Source of the DNA: Pithys albifrons albifrons
Lineage: Eukaryota > Chordata > Aves > Passeriformes > Thamnophilidae
Length of the DNA: 64,000 bases
NCBI RefSeq assembly: GCF_047495875.1
Contig: NC_092459.1
Span: forward strand, 6,762,965 to 6,826,964
Direction of reading: 5' to 3'
Shown here: in pieces, positions 37,561-50,698 of the stretch
How the letters are laid out: the number at the start of each line of letters is the position of its first letter
How positions within the stretch are numbered: the stretch's first letter is position 1
The notes under the pieces: model-generated
Database searches by the model: none
What the model was told of the DNA's origin: nothing
The model's input: the letters and a program-made list of their open reading frames with translations, nothing else
Made by a program: the position numbers and the translations under genes

Positions 37561-39064
37561 CAGTATCACTGGAAGTGGTGAAATTTAATCACAATTTTAA
37601 AGAAACCTAGCACTGTTGCAGTGGTGACAATATGCCATCTGGTGATGAAGATATTTTTGTATTACAGGACTGAACTTGCATAACTACTGGCCAAAGAAAA
37701 GTCAGTTCAAGTAAAAATTAAAAAAAAAAATAATGTATGAATTGTTTAAATGCACTGTAAACTATAGGGGTTTTTTTCTGATGAAAGCATTGCAATTATA
37801 TTGTAACATTAATGCAAATGCTACATAAATGTATTTCAAAGCAAAACTTAATTTCCCCTCTCTTTACATCTTGCTCAAAACATTCTGTGTATGATCCAGC
37901 TCTTCATTATTAATCTTCTGTTTTGAGCATCTCTGGTCAGCAAAGCCAATCACTAGTACAACTGTTCATTGGTTTTGACAGGGAGAAAAATAATAGCATT
38001 CCATAACCAGCAGGACAGCTTTGGATCTAATGATCCAAAATTAAATGAATGTCTACACTCCCTTTGGCATCAGCTATGAAATCATAACTTCTTGGAGCAG
38101 ATACTGTGGATTCATACTGCAGAACTGTAAATTCATAGGCCATCAATCCCTCTTAGTTATTTTGAGAGTTTGCACCCTGACTACATACTTGCCAAAATTT
38201 TTTAATACAAAGTCTTTTCTAAAACCACTGTAGAAGAAACTATCTCCTCTTGTGGAAGCAAAAACTACAAATAAGGAAAGCTCAGATCAAATATGTCTAA
38301 GCTAGTGATCAAAAAAATAAAAAAGTGCTGAAGAGTTTCCATGTTTATGGGACACAGAATTTCTGTGAAACTGTGCAGTGCTGCTCCTTCCAGAATAGCG
38401 TGTGGGACAACCAAACAGTCACCTCAGATATGCAGTCACTAATATCTATGTAGCTATTATCCTGCATCATTTTATTTTGGGACTATTCCACTTGGTATAA
38501 AATAGCTATAGTCATTGATGCAGAGAATAATAAAACAAATACATGTGAGCTTTTACAGAGCAGCTCCACAGTTAACCCCCAGGCCCCCTCCATGTACCCA
38601 TCCAAACTGTGGCTGAGCCCTGGGTTGGGGCTGAGATCACCCTCAGCACACAAAGTCTGCACTCACAGATACACTGGGCTCACCACTGGCTGCATCCCCC
38701 AAACAGAAGAAAGCACCATGATCACAACTTCCAGGCCATCCATGGATATGTAAAGTCAAGGTTGTAAAGACAACCACCTTAACAGTAAATTTCTAACTCT
38801 AAAATCAAGAAAATTAAGGCATGTGTGTAGATACTTCTACTTATTCCTGATCTTGTACTAAAAAACCCTATTATTTTATTCACAGTTAATGTGATCCATA
38901 TCAGTATAAAGACCCATAAACTTCTATTATGGTAAAAAAAAGTTCATTTTAAAAATCATGCAGTAGAAAGAGAGGTACCTACAAATTATTCTCATATAAG
39001 AATGAAGAAGACTTTCCCAGACTACGTCACAGAGTAAAATACTTCAAAAGGAAAAAAGTACCCC
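37561..39064. other. Intergenic, no recognised gene
   Basis: Unique sequence. A C-rich patch at 38570-38720 could be old repeat material. No supported gene. Confidence 0.5.
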
Positions 39065-39310
39065 TGAGGTAATCTCCTTCAGCCTTACAGGAAACAGCCC
39101 AAGCTTGCTCCCTTCAGGCACTTCATCTAATCTAGTTTTAAATAAGCCATATAATGAGGCTACTACAGCTTCCCCTGGGAACTTATTCTACAGTCTAATA
39201 GAACTCATTTTCAGGAAGTTTAAATTATTTTTAATTTCCTCCCATTACTTCTAGTTATATATATCATATTATTCTTCATACAGTAAAACCTTTTTGAAAT
39301 ACAGTAAACA
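39065..39310 (-). mobile_element. Ancient LINE 3' fragment (CR1/L3 clade)
   Basis: The blocks cctccttcagccttacagga, gctactacagcttcccctgg and ttcaggaagtttaaattatt resemble the reverse complement of the end of an old CR1/L3-type ORF2. It is very diverged, and the family and ends are uncertain. Confidence 0.4.
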
Positions 39311-40179
39311 GTAATTTTTCATTGTAAAAAACTAACCCTTACCATCATTAATAAGCTTAGTAATTGCAACAAGGTTTTCTTTTTCAAATTAATTTAATTC
39401 TGTTGAAAGGTTACAAAGTAAAAACTGACTAATATTTTCTGGGTTTATGTACATATATCTTGTACAATAATGTTGTAAGGTATCCTACAAACATGGCCCA
39501 TTCAAAAATTAGGATTATTAGTACCAAGGATATGTTAGGTGTCTATTTAAATTGAAAATTCTCATTTTAAATTGGAAACCTCCTTGTTGAAAAATACTTG
39601 GAGTGTAAGAATAACAGAGAAAAGGCAAAACCCCACTCTAAATTCTTACTGTCTGGATGGAACAGTCATTGTTAAAATAAGCTCCCTGTTTATTACTAAG
39701 CCCTTTTAGCTCAGCCAAATCTACACTCAAAATCATAAATACCCATAGAAGACATTTGCTGGGGAAAAGCCATTACACCAGAAAACATGTAAATTTGAAA
39801 TAAATAAGCAAGGAAAAGGTCTTTTTGTGCTATGGTACATTTTCTGACATCATTCAAACACATGATGATTCTCTATTATTGATAATTCTGGTAAGGGACA
39901 TTTGTTCCTGGAGAATGGCATGGAGGTAATTGGGTGTCTATACTACCTCTATGCAATATTACCATGTATGTATGTATTGCTATGAAGTAGCCTGAATATG
40001 ATATAAAGTCTAATATTGAGCACTAATCCAGTTGCCCAAATAGGACCAAGCTTAGTAACTATAGAGAAACAACCTGTTGTTCCCAAACTGAATCACCTAA
40101 AATTAGTTCAGGTATTTATACAGGTAGTTCAGGTATTTATTCTGTGCATAATTCAAGAAAATAATAGTTACCAAAGAGT

Positions 40180-40530
40180 ACGTAAGGCTGGACCGGACTC
40201 CTCAAGGTCATTTGGTCTGACCTCTGCTCACAGGGGTAACCTGTGAGTGACAATTTGTGCTCAAAGCAGGGACAACCTCAAAGCTAGGACAGGCTGTCCA
40301 GGGCCATGTTCAGTCAGGGGGTTGTATCTCCAGGGATTGGAAAGCCAAAGCTACTCTAAGGAAACTGACAGTGCTTAGCTTAGTCTCACTGGGAATACAC
40401 ACTTTTTTTCTGGTATCTGTCTGAAATTTCCCTTGTTCCAAATTGTGTCCGTTGTTCTTCCACCTTCTACTGCACAGCCCTGCAAACAGTCCAGCTGTTT
40501 TCTCTACCTTCATTTTAAGTACTTGGGGAG
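40180..40530 (-). mobile_element. Old CR1 LINE fragment
   Basis: Reverse-complement CR1 blocks are visible: ggtcatttggtctgacctct, ctgtccagggccatgttcag, gaaatttcccttgttccaaa and gttcttccaccttctac. They appear in the expected order for the end of ORF2 on the minus strand. It is well diverged from the younger copies. Confidence 0.65.
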
Positions 40531-43500
40531 GCTGATTAAACCCATTCCAGTCTGGGGGTAGATGTCCTCACCACACAGCCACACTGCTCGCTCACATTGA
40601 ACCTGTTGTATATCAGCAGCTCAAGCATCTGATTTAGGGTTCATCTCCCCTTTTGCTGCAGAGCTGCCTTCCAGCCAGTCAGTTCTTAGCTCGGACTGTT
40701 GTACTGGGTTCTCCCATTCCAGGTGCCTGACCTTTGGACTTGGGTGTGTCCAGCTTGCTCAAAACTGGTCTGTACCTCAGTCTTCCTAATCCACCCTCAA
40801 ATATGAGAAAATGTTGATTTTTGGTGGAAAAAACCCATCATCAGTAAGTTTTATTTTAAAACACATTGAAATATTTCTGAAGAAATTAATTGCATGGATT
40901 AGGGTGCATGGACTAATGTAATGAAATATTAGAGAAAGCATTAAGCAGAATTGTATTGTCCAGGTTCAAACTTTTTATTTAAAACACCTAGTTCGGCAGT
41001 ACAAGGTGACTCCCTCTCCGATTTCCCAATTCCCCAGGGACTGGGAACAACACTCCCCAGCATGCCCTGAACTACTTCAGTCTCAGCACTTCAGCGCTCC
41101 CACATACACCCAGTTGGAATCCAAGTACAGGCTTTTTTCAATTGACATCCCTTAAGGGCCAAGCAAAAAAGCAGACTTGCTTTCTAGCCCTTAGGGGTCC
41201 CTAGTTTTGAAAGGTTATTTTGAGAGACCACTTTGCACAAAACATGGAGCAGTGCTCTTAGCCTATTTTTCCTTTTTTTTTCTTTTTTAAGAGTAGACAG
41301 AGAAAAGTGTAACACACACTTACTAATCAGCAGCTTAATGGTTAAGTCATTCACCTAGAAAATGAGAGATGTTTTCAGCTTGACAGTGCCCAAAAACATA
41401 CCTTCCATCACCAAGCTATAATGACTAAGTAACCTTTTCATTCCCTCCTCTTGAAACCGTTCTACCGTGGACAAAGCAGTGAACAGGTCACAGGAGCACA
41501 TGTTTAGAGCACACCTCTTAATCCCTCTAGTTTTGTGCCCTGCCAGCCAGGCTACCTAATTACACCCTTTCCTCTTCTGCACAAGGAATCCCAAATGCCT
41601 TCCTGCACTGCTGCACAGCTTCAGAAAGAAGGGAAACTGTTCCTTCACAAAATATCATAGTCTGTAGGCACTTTCCACAGGTTGTGCCCATGGGTTTAGT
41701 ATGAACTTTTTCTTGGAACTCATAATAGCTGAGCAAGTGGTGTAAATAGTACACACTGTATGAAAAATTAGCATTATCTTAACTGATGGATGTGTTCTGT
41801 AAATGATTGCTCACTGTGTTCAAAGAACTGTTTTCAGATGGGTAGCTCAGGCAAACACTGCACAGACAGACATCCCTACTTACACTCCAGAGAAAGCACC
41901 TTGGTGTAGAAAGGTGTAAAACTTAGACTACACTCTCATCCTCCTGTTTTGCCATGTCCAATGTTTGTTTTATGATTGTTTTAAATCCCACACTGAGAGA
42001 TCAGACCTCTCCCCATACAGTCTGCAGAAGTTTTCATATTCCCCAAAGGTTTTTGTAGTTTGGCAACAAACCCCAAATGTTAGATACTGTCCAAGCCCTT
42101 TGCTCAATCTAGGGCCATAAACTTTTTGTAAGGCATTGCTTCTCATTAAGCACCAAAAAAAGGCACACAGTTTCTCTGACTTTTTCATGTGGCTATCAGA
42201 GCAGACTCCACAGTCCATGGCACAGAGCAGATGTTTCAGGTTATGTTCCAAACGACTCATGAGTCTGAAGGGAGAAATGCCTCAATCAACCAAACTGAAA
42301 CATTGACTAGAGGTACCTGAGATGCCACCCTTCTTTAGCCAACTTAAGCTGCAGGTAGGTTCACAGCCCTTTAGCTCCTCATAAAACTAGAAGCCTAATT
42401 TGCCTTATACTCTAGTATACTTTATCCTTTAAAACACAAAATGAGGATACAATTTACAATGAGGCAGGCTGGTACAGTCAATCCAAGCAAAGAAAATGCA
42501 AAGCTAATTCTCTGTTTCAGACCAAAGTTGGTCTTTTCCTTTTCTTATTTTTAATTTCTTTCAGGTGTGTGCTTTAATCCAAGAGCTATCATTCATTTGA
42601 TCCCTCTTGCTGAAGGTGTCCTGCTCTGCAGAAAAGGATCCAAGATTAATTAGAGGAAATAAAGGATGCAAAATGCAGGGAACATGACTGGATTATGAAA
42701 GTCATAGGGTCTGCTCCCAGAGTTGCTTCATCAATGAGTGTTTCATATAAAAATGCATAAGAATTCCTTTGAGGAGAAATTGGAGCATAGGTTTCCCCCT
42801 GCTCAAGAAATTGTCTAGTTCCTAGACTTGACTCCTGTGGCTAGAGAGAGACGTATCACAGCTCTTTAATACTCTTTTAGTACAGTAAAACAGCTTCAAG
42901 GGGGTGTAGCAAGCTTAGAGCTTGATGGTGGGAAATGAGAGATGAAGGTTTTAACCCTTGGAGGCAGAAGGGGGAATATTGGCTTAATGCAAAAGTAAGT
43001 GAAATTCCATGTTATATGGAATGTCAGATTAGAGGAGATCAGTGGGTCCATGGCTTAAAAGAAAATGAACATAATTAAAGGGCTTGATCATATATTATGT
43101 GTAAAGTTCAAACTTGTATGAAATCAGGGTGATTAAACACTAAAGAATTAATCAGAATCAAAGTCTGTCAAATAGTGTTTTCTCTCTTAACACCTTGGTA
43201 TTCCTTTAAAGTACAAGAAAAAATGAATATTAAACCCATTTAAAGACCACTTTTATTCCATTTCTTTGTATTTGCAGCAAAATAATTTCACAGAACCAGG
43301 CCTAATTATATTTCAGGGTCACCCAGTAGGATTCCTAATGTTTATTGCTCACTAAAAATTATGCTGCAATCACATTTTAATTCCTTCATTATGCAGATCT
43401 AGACATAGCAGTCCCAGAAACTTTCTTATTAAATCTGCAGGAATCAAGATAGCTGTCCCTAAAGTTAGTTCAGAGCTAAATAAATATTTTTATAACTTTT

Positions 43501-43763
43501 TTTTCACAATGTTTATTATAGGAAAAAAATTATTCTTGAAGAGAAATAAAAAAAGATTTTAAAATGTATCTAAACAATTGAGAAATAGAAATTTACTGGG
43601 CATTAATGGGAACATGCATTTTCAAGTGTACTTGAATACTCAATCTGCAAACACAGTGTCTATTTTTCTACAGATAGCAGGACTTTGCCACCAAATGTTT
43701 TCATGTATCAGGTGCCTCCTAAAAGAGCATCTCCAACCTCTCCCTCCCACTGTGTCTAACCAT
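40531..43763. other. Intergenic, no recognised gene
   Basis: No supported gene. Minus-strand open frames at 41560-41754 and 41970-42260 look slightly protein-like, and the second follows a good acceptor-like site (ggcatttctcccttcag). I find no donor, no family and no partner exons, so I leave them unassigned. A C-rich patch near 41000-41120 is unclassified. Confidence 0.4.
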
Positions 43764-44260
43764 CAAATCATAGAATGGTTTAGAGGTGACCTTTAAGGTT
43801 AATCTAATCCAATACTTGTGCTACATGCAGGGAGGGACATCTTCAACTCAATCAGATTGCTCAGAGCCCCATCCAACCTGCTCTTAAGATGTTCGTAGAG
43901 ATGGAGCATCCACCATCTCCCTGGACAACCTGTGCCAGTGTCTGACCACCCTCATTGTAATAAACTTTTTCCTTATATCTACTCTAAATCTACTCTCTTT
44001 TAGTTTAATACCATTACCCCTTACCCTATTGCAACAGGCCCTGCTAAAAAGTTTGCATCCAGCTTTCTTATAGTCCCCCTTTAGGTACTGGAAGGCTGCT
44101 AGGTCTTCATGTAGCCTTCCCTTACCCAAACTGAAGCCCAGTTCTCTCAGCCTGTCTCCCATAGGACAGGTGATCCAGCCCTCTGAGCATCTTTGTGGCC
44201 TCCTCTGGACCCGCTCCAACAGGCCCATGTACTTTCTGTGCTGAGGAGCAGAGAGCTGAA
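43764..44260 (-). mobile_element. CR1 LINE 3' fragment
   Basis: It starts aatcatagaatggtttagag (reverse complement of the CR1 tail). It runs through caaccttctcttaag-like tail sequence, the block catccaccatctccctggac and ttcccttacccaaactgaag, and reaches ggcctcctctggacccgctc at its far end. The order is fully consistent with the final ~500 bases of a CR1 on the minus strand, of intermediate age. Confidence 0.9.
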
Positions 44261-44319
44261 CGATGTAATCCAGGTTTCACCTTTTCTCAAAACAGAAGCA
44301 GAGAGATCTTCACTTAAAG

Positions 44320-44470
44320 GACATTTAAGGGCGGGCTGAGCGCTGCAGGCACGGCCAGGGCCGGCAGGTGTCAGTGCAGCTCGCAGGATCCAGCGCATCC
44401 CTCCCGCACGCCGGCAGGAGCGCATCCCTCCCTGCGTGCCTTCAGGAGGCGCTGCCACAGCACTAACACC
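44320..44470. repeat. GC-rich patch with a 28-bp tandem repeat
   Basis: This is an isolated GC- and CpG-rich segment in AT-rich surroundings. It includes two copies of a ~28-bp unit (gcgcatccctcccgcacgcc at 44393 and cgcatccctccctgcgtgcc at 44421). It adjoins the 5' end of the minus-strand CR1. It may be a small CpG island, a CR1 5' flank or a minisatellite remnant. No transcript signals were identified. Confidence 0.6.
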
Positions 44471-45354
44471 TCCCAGGTGAATCCAGAGAGCAGCCAAGCC
44501 AGTATCACGAACTCATTTCACATCAAGTATTTCCTGCTGCCCCACACGTACCAGATGCAAAAAATAATTTCCAGCTGTAACTGGAGCAGCTTTCCCAGTC
44601 TGTGCTATTCACACTTTCAAAACAGCCAGCAAAGTTTTGTTGGGTTTTTTTGGTTTTGTTTTTGTGAATCCCTGCTCCCCCCAGGCCTACTCAAAGGGGA
44701 TCATGACACTTTTCCCCTGGCAGATCATGTAGCCTTCCACTTACAACTTTCTAAGGAAGAAATCTTTCCTTTCTTGAACCTCTGTGTAGTATATACACTC
44801 TGCAGTGGAATCTGGTATTTTACACCAACATATAAATTATAAAACATAACTGGCACAGGCCTTTAATACCTAAGGCACAAGGTGCGAGATCAGATAAAAC
44901 AGTGCAGTGATGGATCACTGTCGGTCGCAGAACATTTAAGATCATTGACCCACACCAACCTTACTGCTAAGCATTTCTGTAAGACCCATAGAAGCAGGTG
45001 TCTTAAAAATTCACTAATTACCTTAAGGAACAGGGATATATGCACTCACTCCCTGAAATATTTTACACAGCAAGACCCAAAGTCTGGGACAATGAGTAAA
45101 TGAGCACACCCATTTTCAAGAATATCATCAATTCAGATGTAAGCAATTAGCCAACATAAGAGCACTCTGTACCTGGCTTCAGACACTGGTGAATGAGCCA
45201 AGTACACACCCACAAGTCTACAGTAAAGAAATGCTTCATTCCAGAGCAGGGCTTTGGAAAGTGCTAAGGTACAAAGTAGCTGCAGCAGTACCAGGGTAAT
45301 TTTAAGTGAAAAGGTACTTCAAGCGTTCACTTAGTCAACCCCCTGCTCTGAACT
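44471..45354. other. Intergenic, no recognised gene
   Basis: Unique sequence without a supported gene. Confidence 0.5.
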
Positions 45355-45600
45355 GGTTCAGACTGCGTTTGTCAGAACTTTATCCAGCTGTTTATCCCAT
45401 TTCTCCAACTCTTCCCTCTGGACTGCTGCCTGTAGTCCTTTAGGTGCACAAGCTGATTCTCTCAACTTGGTGTAATGTGCAAACTTAATGAGCAAACACT
45501 CCATTGCCTCCTTATTGGCGATAAAGTGATTCACTTCACTTGAAAAAGTAGCAATGTTTGCTGACAGAAAAAATTTGATAATGTGACAGCAGCTTAACAT
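45355..45600 (-). mobile_element. Ancient LINE reverse transcriptase fragment
   Basis: The minus-strand frame at 45358-45618 contains LIKFAHYTKLRE followed by AAVQREELEKWDKQLDK. This lines up with the CR1/L2-clade RT segment FADDTKLGG...[14 protein letters not shown] seen intact at 32.9 kb. The catalytic DD has become HY. The rest of the element is not recognisable, so this is a very old remnant rather than a host gene. Confidence 0.6.
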
Positions 45601-46919
45601 AATTTGATGACAAGACACACTTGGTTATTTAGTGCACAGAGGAGAGGGTTAGATAAAACTGACAGGGAGACCCTCCTGCGGAGTCATGAGCCCTGGACTA
45701 TTTATGGAGTAAGATAACTGACCCATAGCCATATTGGCATATCAAACACAGAAGTCAGTATTTTTGAAACCCAGTTTGAGTCAGGCCTTGACCAGCATTA
45801 TGGCTGGTAGGGGTGCATTGCTCAGATTAGCTCTTGGCTATTGTCCTGTTATCTGTGTACCTGAATCCATCGAGTCGAATGCAGCCATCACAACTAAATG
45901 CATCTATTACATTTGGGATGGGCTGTATATTCAGGAGTGTGGGGAAAGTTAAGGCTGCACATGGACAGCAAAAAAGGCAAGTTTAGCAAGTGCATTTGTC
46001 TGTGGACAGTGGAAAAACTTGTTCCCAGACTTCGATCTGCAGCTAAGAACACATACCCAAGTACGAGCAATCCTCTGCAGACATTATGGGTAATTAAAGC
46101 TCCTGTCAGAGGCCCTTTTCCACCCTTAAATTTGCCTTTATGAAATAGATGATAATTTGTTATTTCTGAGAGCTATTCTTCACGATCTACACTATTTCTT
46201 TTTTATTGCAAACTTTGAAAATCTTTACACCCTATGTTAGCACTGAAACCTACATTTCTGCCTGAAAACCAAACCTTTTATGCTGCCTGGCCCACACAAA
46301 CATTCAGTAACTAGTCAGACATTTCAAACCACCCGAACCACCTATCTCCTGTGAAACCTTTACATTCTCTGCCTCTCTTTCCACATGAATCCTTAAGGAT
46401 CTACAGTCGCCTTCTCAGACTCACAACTTCTGGTGGCTCAGGTCTAAATACATTTCCTCTGGAGACAGAGTATACTGCTATATCAGCCAGGAATGTTCAG
46501 CAAAATCAGCAAGAGGTACTTCCTCTAGGGAGCAACACTGCATGCTAAGGTACTATAAAACTCAGCTAACACTATCTTAAAGTTCCCTTGAGAGAAAAAG
46601 AAAAAATTACACACATCTCTCCTGTTCCACATTACAGTGGCACTGCAGCAGTTTGCCCACCCAGGCCTTTATGGAGCGTGGGAGCAAGAGCACGCCTGGC
46701 CAGGACAAAGCAGAGGCAGGCTGAGCTTGGCCTGCATCTCATCTTGCCAACTCTATGAGCCAAAAGATGGTGCCATTTGACAGCACTCCAAAACAAACCT
46801 TGATTCAGCACAGGGCAGATATAACCTATGCCACAATGGCTGGCCCAGACGGCAAGGATCGTTCTGATGCCTAAGGATGTGATTTAATGCAATTTTAGAA
46901 AGGTTTTAGAATCATAGAG
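45601..46919. other. Intergenic, no recognised gene
   Basis: No supported gene. The stretch 46630-46860 is moderately GC-rich and may be repeat-derived, but I cannot name it. Confidence 0.45.
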
Positions 46920-47300
46920 TCTTTGCTGAGTTGCCCTGATCTTAAGTCTGAATATTAAAGTGTCTTTCCCACCAGCTAGCAGGCTTTGTCAAGGCCAAGC
47001 CGTTTTTCAGCAGACACCTGCAAGATAACAGAAGACAAACAACAGAAGAAGGCCTAACTGCCCCCCATCACAAAAGGGGTAGATTGGCAGGACTTTTGGG
47101 TGGGCATTAGAAATGGGAACTTCTGATTGGATGTCCCTGAGGGGGATAAAACCCTGTGACTTCCTGACCATAGGGGGAGACCCGGGGTCAAACCCCCTTG
47201 GGTTTGATGGTGGAAGGTCCTTCTAATAAAACCCTGTATCTTTCTCCATTAACTTGTCTGCAGTGTGTCTCTGTTCACAGGGGTACGCAATCTACAGGCA
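46920..47300 (+). mobile_element. Solo ERV LTR, probable
   Basis: The organisation is typical of an LTR. It has a U3 with a TATA-like box (gggggataaaaccctgtgac, near 47140). A polyadenylation signal (aataaaaccctgtatctttc) follows near 47225, then a short U5 ending ...gtacgcaatctaca near 47298. There is no internal retroviral sequence. The 5' boundary is uncertain. Confidence 0.6.
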
Positions 47301-47341
47301 TCAGTTCCTTGGTCCCATCCCACAAAGAACACAATGATGTA

Positions 47342-47838
47342 GCTTCAGTTCAGAAAGGATATTGAGGTGCTGCAGCGAGTCCAGAGAAGAGCAACAAGGC
47401 TGGTGAAGGGACTGGAGCACAAGCCCTGTGGGGAGAGGCTGAGGGAGCTGGGGTTGTTTAGCCTGGAGAAGAGGAGGCTCAGAGGTGACCTCATCACTGT
47501 CGAGAACTACCTGAAGGGAAGTTCTAGCCAGGTGGGGGCTGGTCTCTTCTCCCAGGCACTCAGCAATAGGACAAGGGGGCACGGGCTCAAGCTCTGCCAG
47601 GGGAAATTTAAGTTGGAGATCAGAAAAAAATTCTTTATAGAGAGAGTAATCAGGCACTGGAATGGGCTGCCCAGAGAGGTGGTGGATTCACCGTCCCTAT
47701 AGATTTTTAAATGCAGACTGGACGTGGCGCTGAGTGCCATGATCTGGTACAGGGACTGGAGCTGGACCAAGGGTTGAACTCGATGATCTTGGAGGTCTTT
47801 TCCAACCCAATCAATTCTATGATTCTATGATTCTATGT
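47342..47838 (+). mobile_element. CR1 LINE 3' fragment, young subfamily
   Basis: 5'-truncated CR1 covering the ORF2 end and 3' tail, with the terminal repeat ending attctatgattctatg. It is nearly identical to the corresponding part of the 32.9-kb copy and keeps the gagaagaggaggctcagagg stretch that is shortened there. Its residual frame (47367-47702) ends in a TAG that replaces a glutamate codon before the tail. Confidence 0.95.
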
Positions 47839-49532
47839 TTTCCAATGCATTCAACCAAACACAGAAAGCTTCGAAATATTGAGAATGTCTTAGGCAAGGC
47901 AAATAACACACAGAAAGTAAGCACTATTTATTTAGCAGGGGTTTTTTATTCATTACAGAAAGGCAGTATACACAGGAACATTTTCAATTCAAAACAAATG
48001 AAACTAGTTCTCTATCACTTTCATGGATTAAAAATAATGACATGTAACCAATGACACAGTACAAACAGATACAGAAACACATTTAGGCAATACAACCACT
48101 TGATTAGCAACAGTTTCAAATTAAATTTTACCAAAAAATTCTACTAAAGCAAGGTAGTGTGTGTTTTTCAGAACTATGCTTGCCCTAAAACAAAAAGGAA
48201 AACTCACCTAACTTCTCACACCTAAACTTCCACATCCTAAACAAATGACAACTTTCAAGTAGGTTCTTTCTGAGTATTGCTTCTCCTACTTACAAGAAAA
48301 ATGCTGTTACAGCTGAGGTTGGAGACAGGAGATGTACATGCTAAAGAAAGAAGACTGAGCATAAAATACACAGCAAGGCAACAGGATCTTACTCCAACAA
48401 TCATATCACATCCATGTAACACACTTCTAAGAATATGCACCAACAACAGCGACAAGATATTATCTGTATTTCCTGAAAATGCTTTCAATTATCTAGTTTT
48501 TACTTGAAGCACTTTGAGCATCAGACCTTTGGAAAAACAACTGCTGAAACAAGGTAGTCTCATTATGAGTAGAAAACAAAACACATTCTTGCAAATAAAT
48601 TGCCATTTGCAGTTTACAAATCATACAAACTACCACACAGAGCTGGTTTTCTTCATCATTTGTCATTTCTAGGCTCCATTTTGCAACATTAGGTAAGCAA
48701 AATTCTACAACTACATATAACTTAAAGCACAATATACATTAGCAAAAAAATAATAGTGTAACTTAAAATATGTGAGCTGTGCATTAATGTACATAACAGG
48801 ACTAAATTTAGGGTATCCAAATGATTTTTAGATCTGAGACATTCAAGCACCTACTTTTCCAACTGAAAGGTGGCCAGAAGTTAGAATCAGAGTTAATTAA
48901 GCCTTAAGTGTCAATGCCTCTAGATGAAAATTATTACTTGGCACTACAATGGACATAATTCAGCACAGCAAGTGTAGTCCTCGCTCAGCATGAGTAAGGG
49001 TGCACAATACAACGTTTGTGTTTTATCCTAAGAGCAAGCAACATGCCAAGCTATTGACAAGGTAAACTTGTAATTTTAGGTAGGAAAAACCTGAAATTCA
49101 AAAATATAAAGAAACAGTGCAACATCAAGAAGACAATCACAAATGGTTACAAAACCACCTCTATTTAATCAATACATTAACATTTCTGACACTTAAGACA
49201 GTATTTAAGAAATTTCATCTTACACATTTCCTGATGTGTTACTTAGGGGCATTTTTCACATTGGAAATATTTACATGCCTTCTTTATGTATAGTTCATCA
49301 GGAGTGGGAACCCTGCAAAGATCAGTAGGCATTGTCTTACCTCTTATTTGATTTTCCCAGACATGCCTCTCTCCCTTAAAAAAAATAGATTCTGCTTTCC
49401 AGATAGAGCTTTCAGATTGTCACATTAATGAAATACATTATGATTGGGGGGGGGCAGGCAAGGAGTTGGGTGGTCTTAGATCTTGTTTGCTTGTGTATGA
49501 TATTAGATATGTTGTCTGTCATTCGGATTGTA
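47839..49532. other. Intergenic or distal 3' flank of TDRD15, no other gene
   Basis: AT-rich sequence with short open frames only. Part of it could belong to a long TDRD15 3' UTR if an alternative polyadenylation site near 47930-47950 were used (tttattcattac and tttattta on the plus strand give AATAAA on the minus strand). Confidence 0.4.
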
Positions 49533-49538
49533 TTTATT
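49533..49538 (-). terminator. Candidate polyadenylation signal of TDRD15
   Basis: The plus-strand hexamer tttatt here reads AATAAA on the minus strand, about 1.16 kb downstream of the TDRD15 stop. It is the nearest canonical hexamer I found. No convincing GU-rich downstream element follows, so usage is uncertain. Confidence 0.25.
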
Positions 49539-50250
49539 TTCTCACTGAAATTCACAAACAACCACAAGGTATACAGAGAAAACCCCTTATCCTTCAGGCC
49601 TCTTCCTGCTTTATCTTTGTCCAAACAACTGAGGAAAGAGGTGAGGGAAAAACAAAATAATAAATCAGAAGAACATATGACAAATGCTTACAATCTCAGA
49701 ATGGACACTGAAAAAAACTCTAACCTTGTAAGGCATATACAGTATACAATCACTTTTCAGTTTTGAAATTTCCTCCTTCTACAAAGAAAGGAAGAAAAGG
49801 CTCTCAATATTTCCCTTTAAGATACAAACATTTTCTTCACTTGACAGTGTATTGACAAAGTGATGGAGAAAACTTCCTTTCCTCACTCTGACAGACAGAG
49901 AGGAAGATGAAGGAGAGAGATCAGTGGAACACAACACACTCAGAAGAATGAACAACCCCAACTGGGACACAACTCAGATACCAAGAGAACCTTAAGCTGC
50001 GTCAATGGCATCTGTACACCAAGAGCCAACTGCCAAAACTTAATGCATGTCTCATAAATGAGGATCCAGGTTTTTGGATTATTATTAGCAAACATTCTCC
50101 TAATGACAGAAACTATTCTCACATGGAAAATTTGGAATCAGAAACAAAGAGAAGGATACGTTTGGCATCTTTGTTTTCTGAACATCCAAAACAAGGAAGA
50201 CACACCACCACTGTAAAACAGATGTTCCAGCAAGTAAAGTTTTACAAATA

Positions 50251-50251
50251 C

Positions 50252-50286
<35 letters not shown>

Positions 50287-50300
50287 AAAAAAAAAAAACT
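50251..50300. repeat. Compound (TA)n(CA)n(A)n microsatellite
   Basis: A run of TA dinucleotides passes into CA dinucleotides and then into a run of A. It lies in the probable 3' UTR or 3' flank of TDRD15. Confidence 0.95.
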
Positions 50301-50698
50301 GCAAGAGCATCTTGACAGGTTTGCCAGTGATACAATTGTGTAAATAAATATATACCAAGAGTGGTATCTGCATTTTTTTTCACTGAGGTAGTACCTTCCT
50401 AGCTGCAGTACCCTCATTATTCGACTAATTCTTTTGACAGTATCTTCATACACTGTCTTCCCAGACTGCAGAACATCAGAATCACAAGGCTCAGACAGTG
50501 CTTCTTATCATCATAATACAGAAGAAATCCCAGTGTCTTCACTGTATTGTCCATCTTCTGCAGGTTTTTAATTTTCTTTCAGTGTTGTGTGAACTCAGAA
50601 CCTTTGTTAATGATACTCCAGCAGCCACTTTACTAGATTTCCTTACTTGAAACCTTATTATTTCTAGTTCTATGGTTCAGACAGGTTTTCTTCTTTGT

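Noticed and set aside
36696..37610. Several open frames of 80-170 codons on both strands
   Set aside because: They lie wholly inside a GC-rich LTR with an internal repeat and have no domain. They are by-products of composition.
41970..42278. Possible exon on the minus strand after a good acceptor-like site
   Set aside because: No donor, no recognised family and no neighbouring exons in frame. Kept only as a remark in the intergenic entry.
1..50000. APOB exons or other mammalian neighbours of TDRD15
   Set aside because: Nothing in the translations resembles them. In mammals APOB lies on the promoter side of TDRD15, which here is beyond the right edge of the window.
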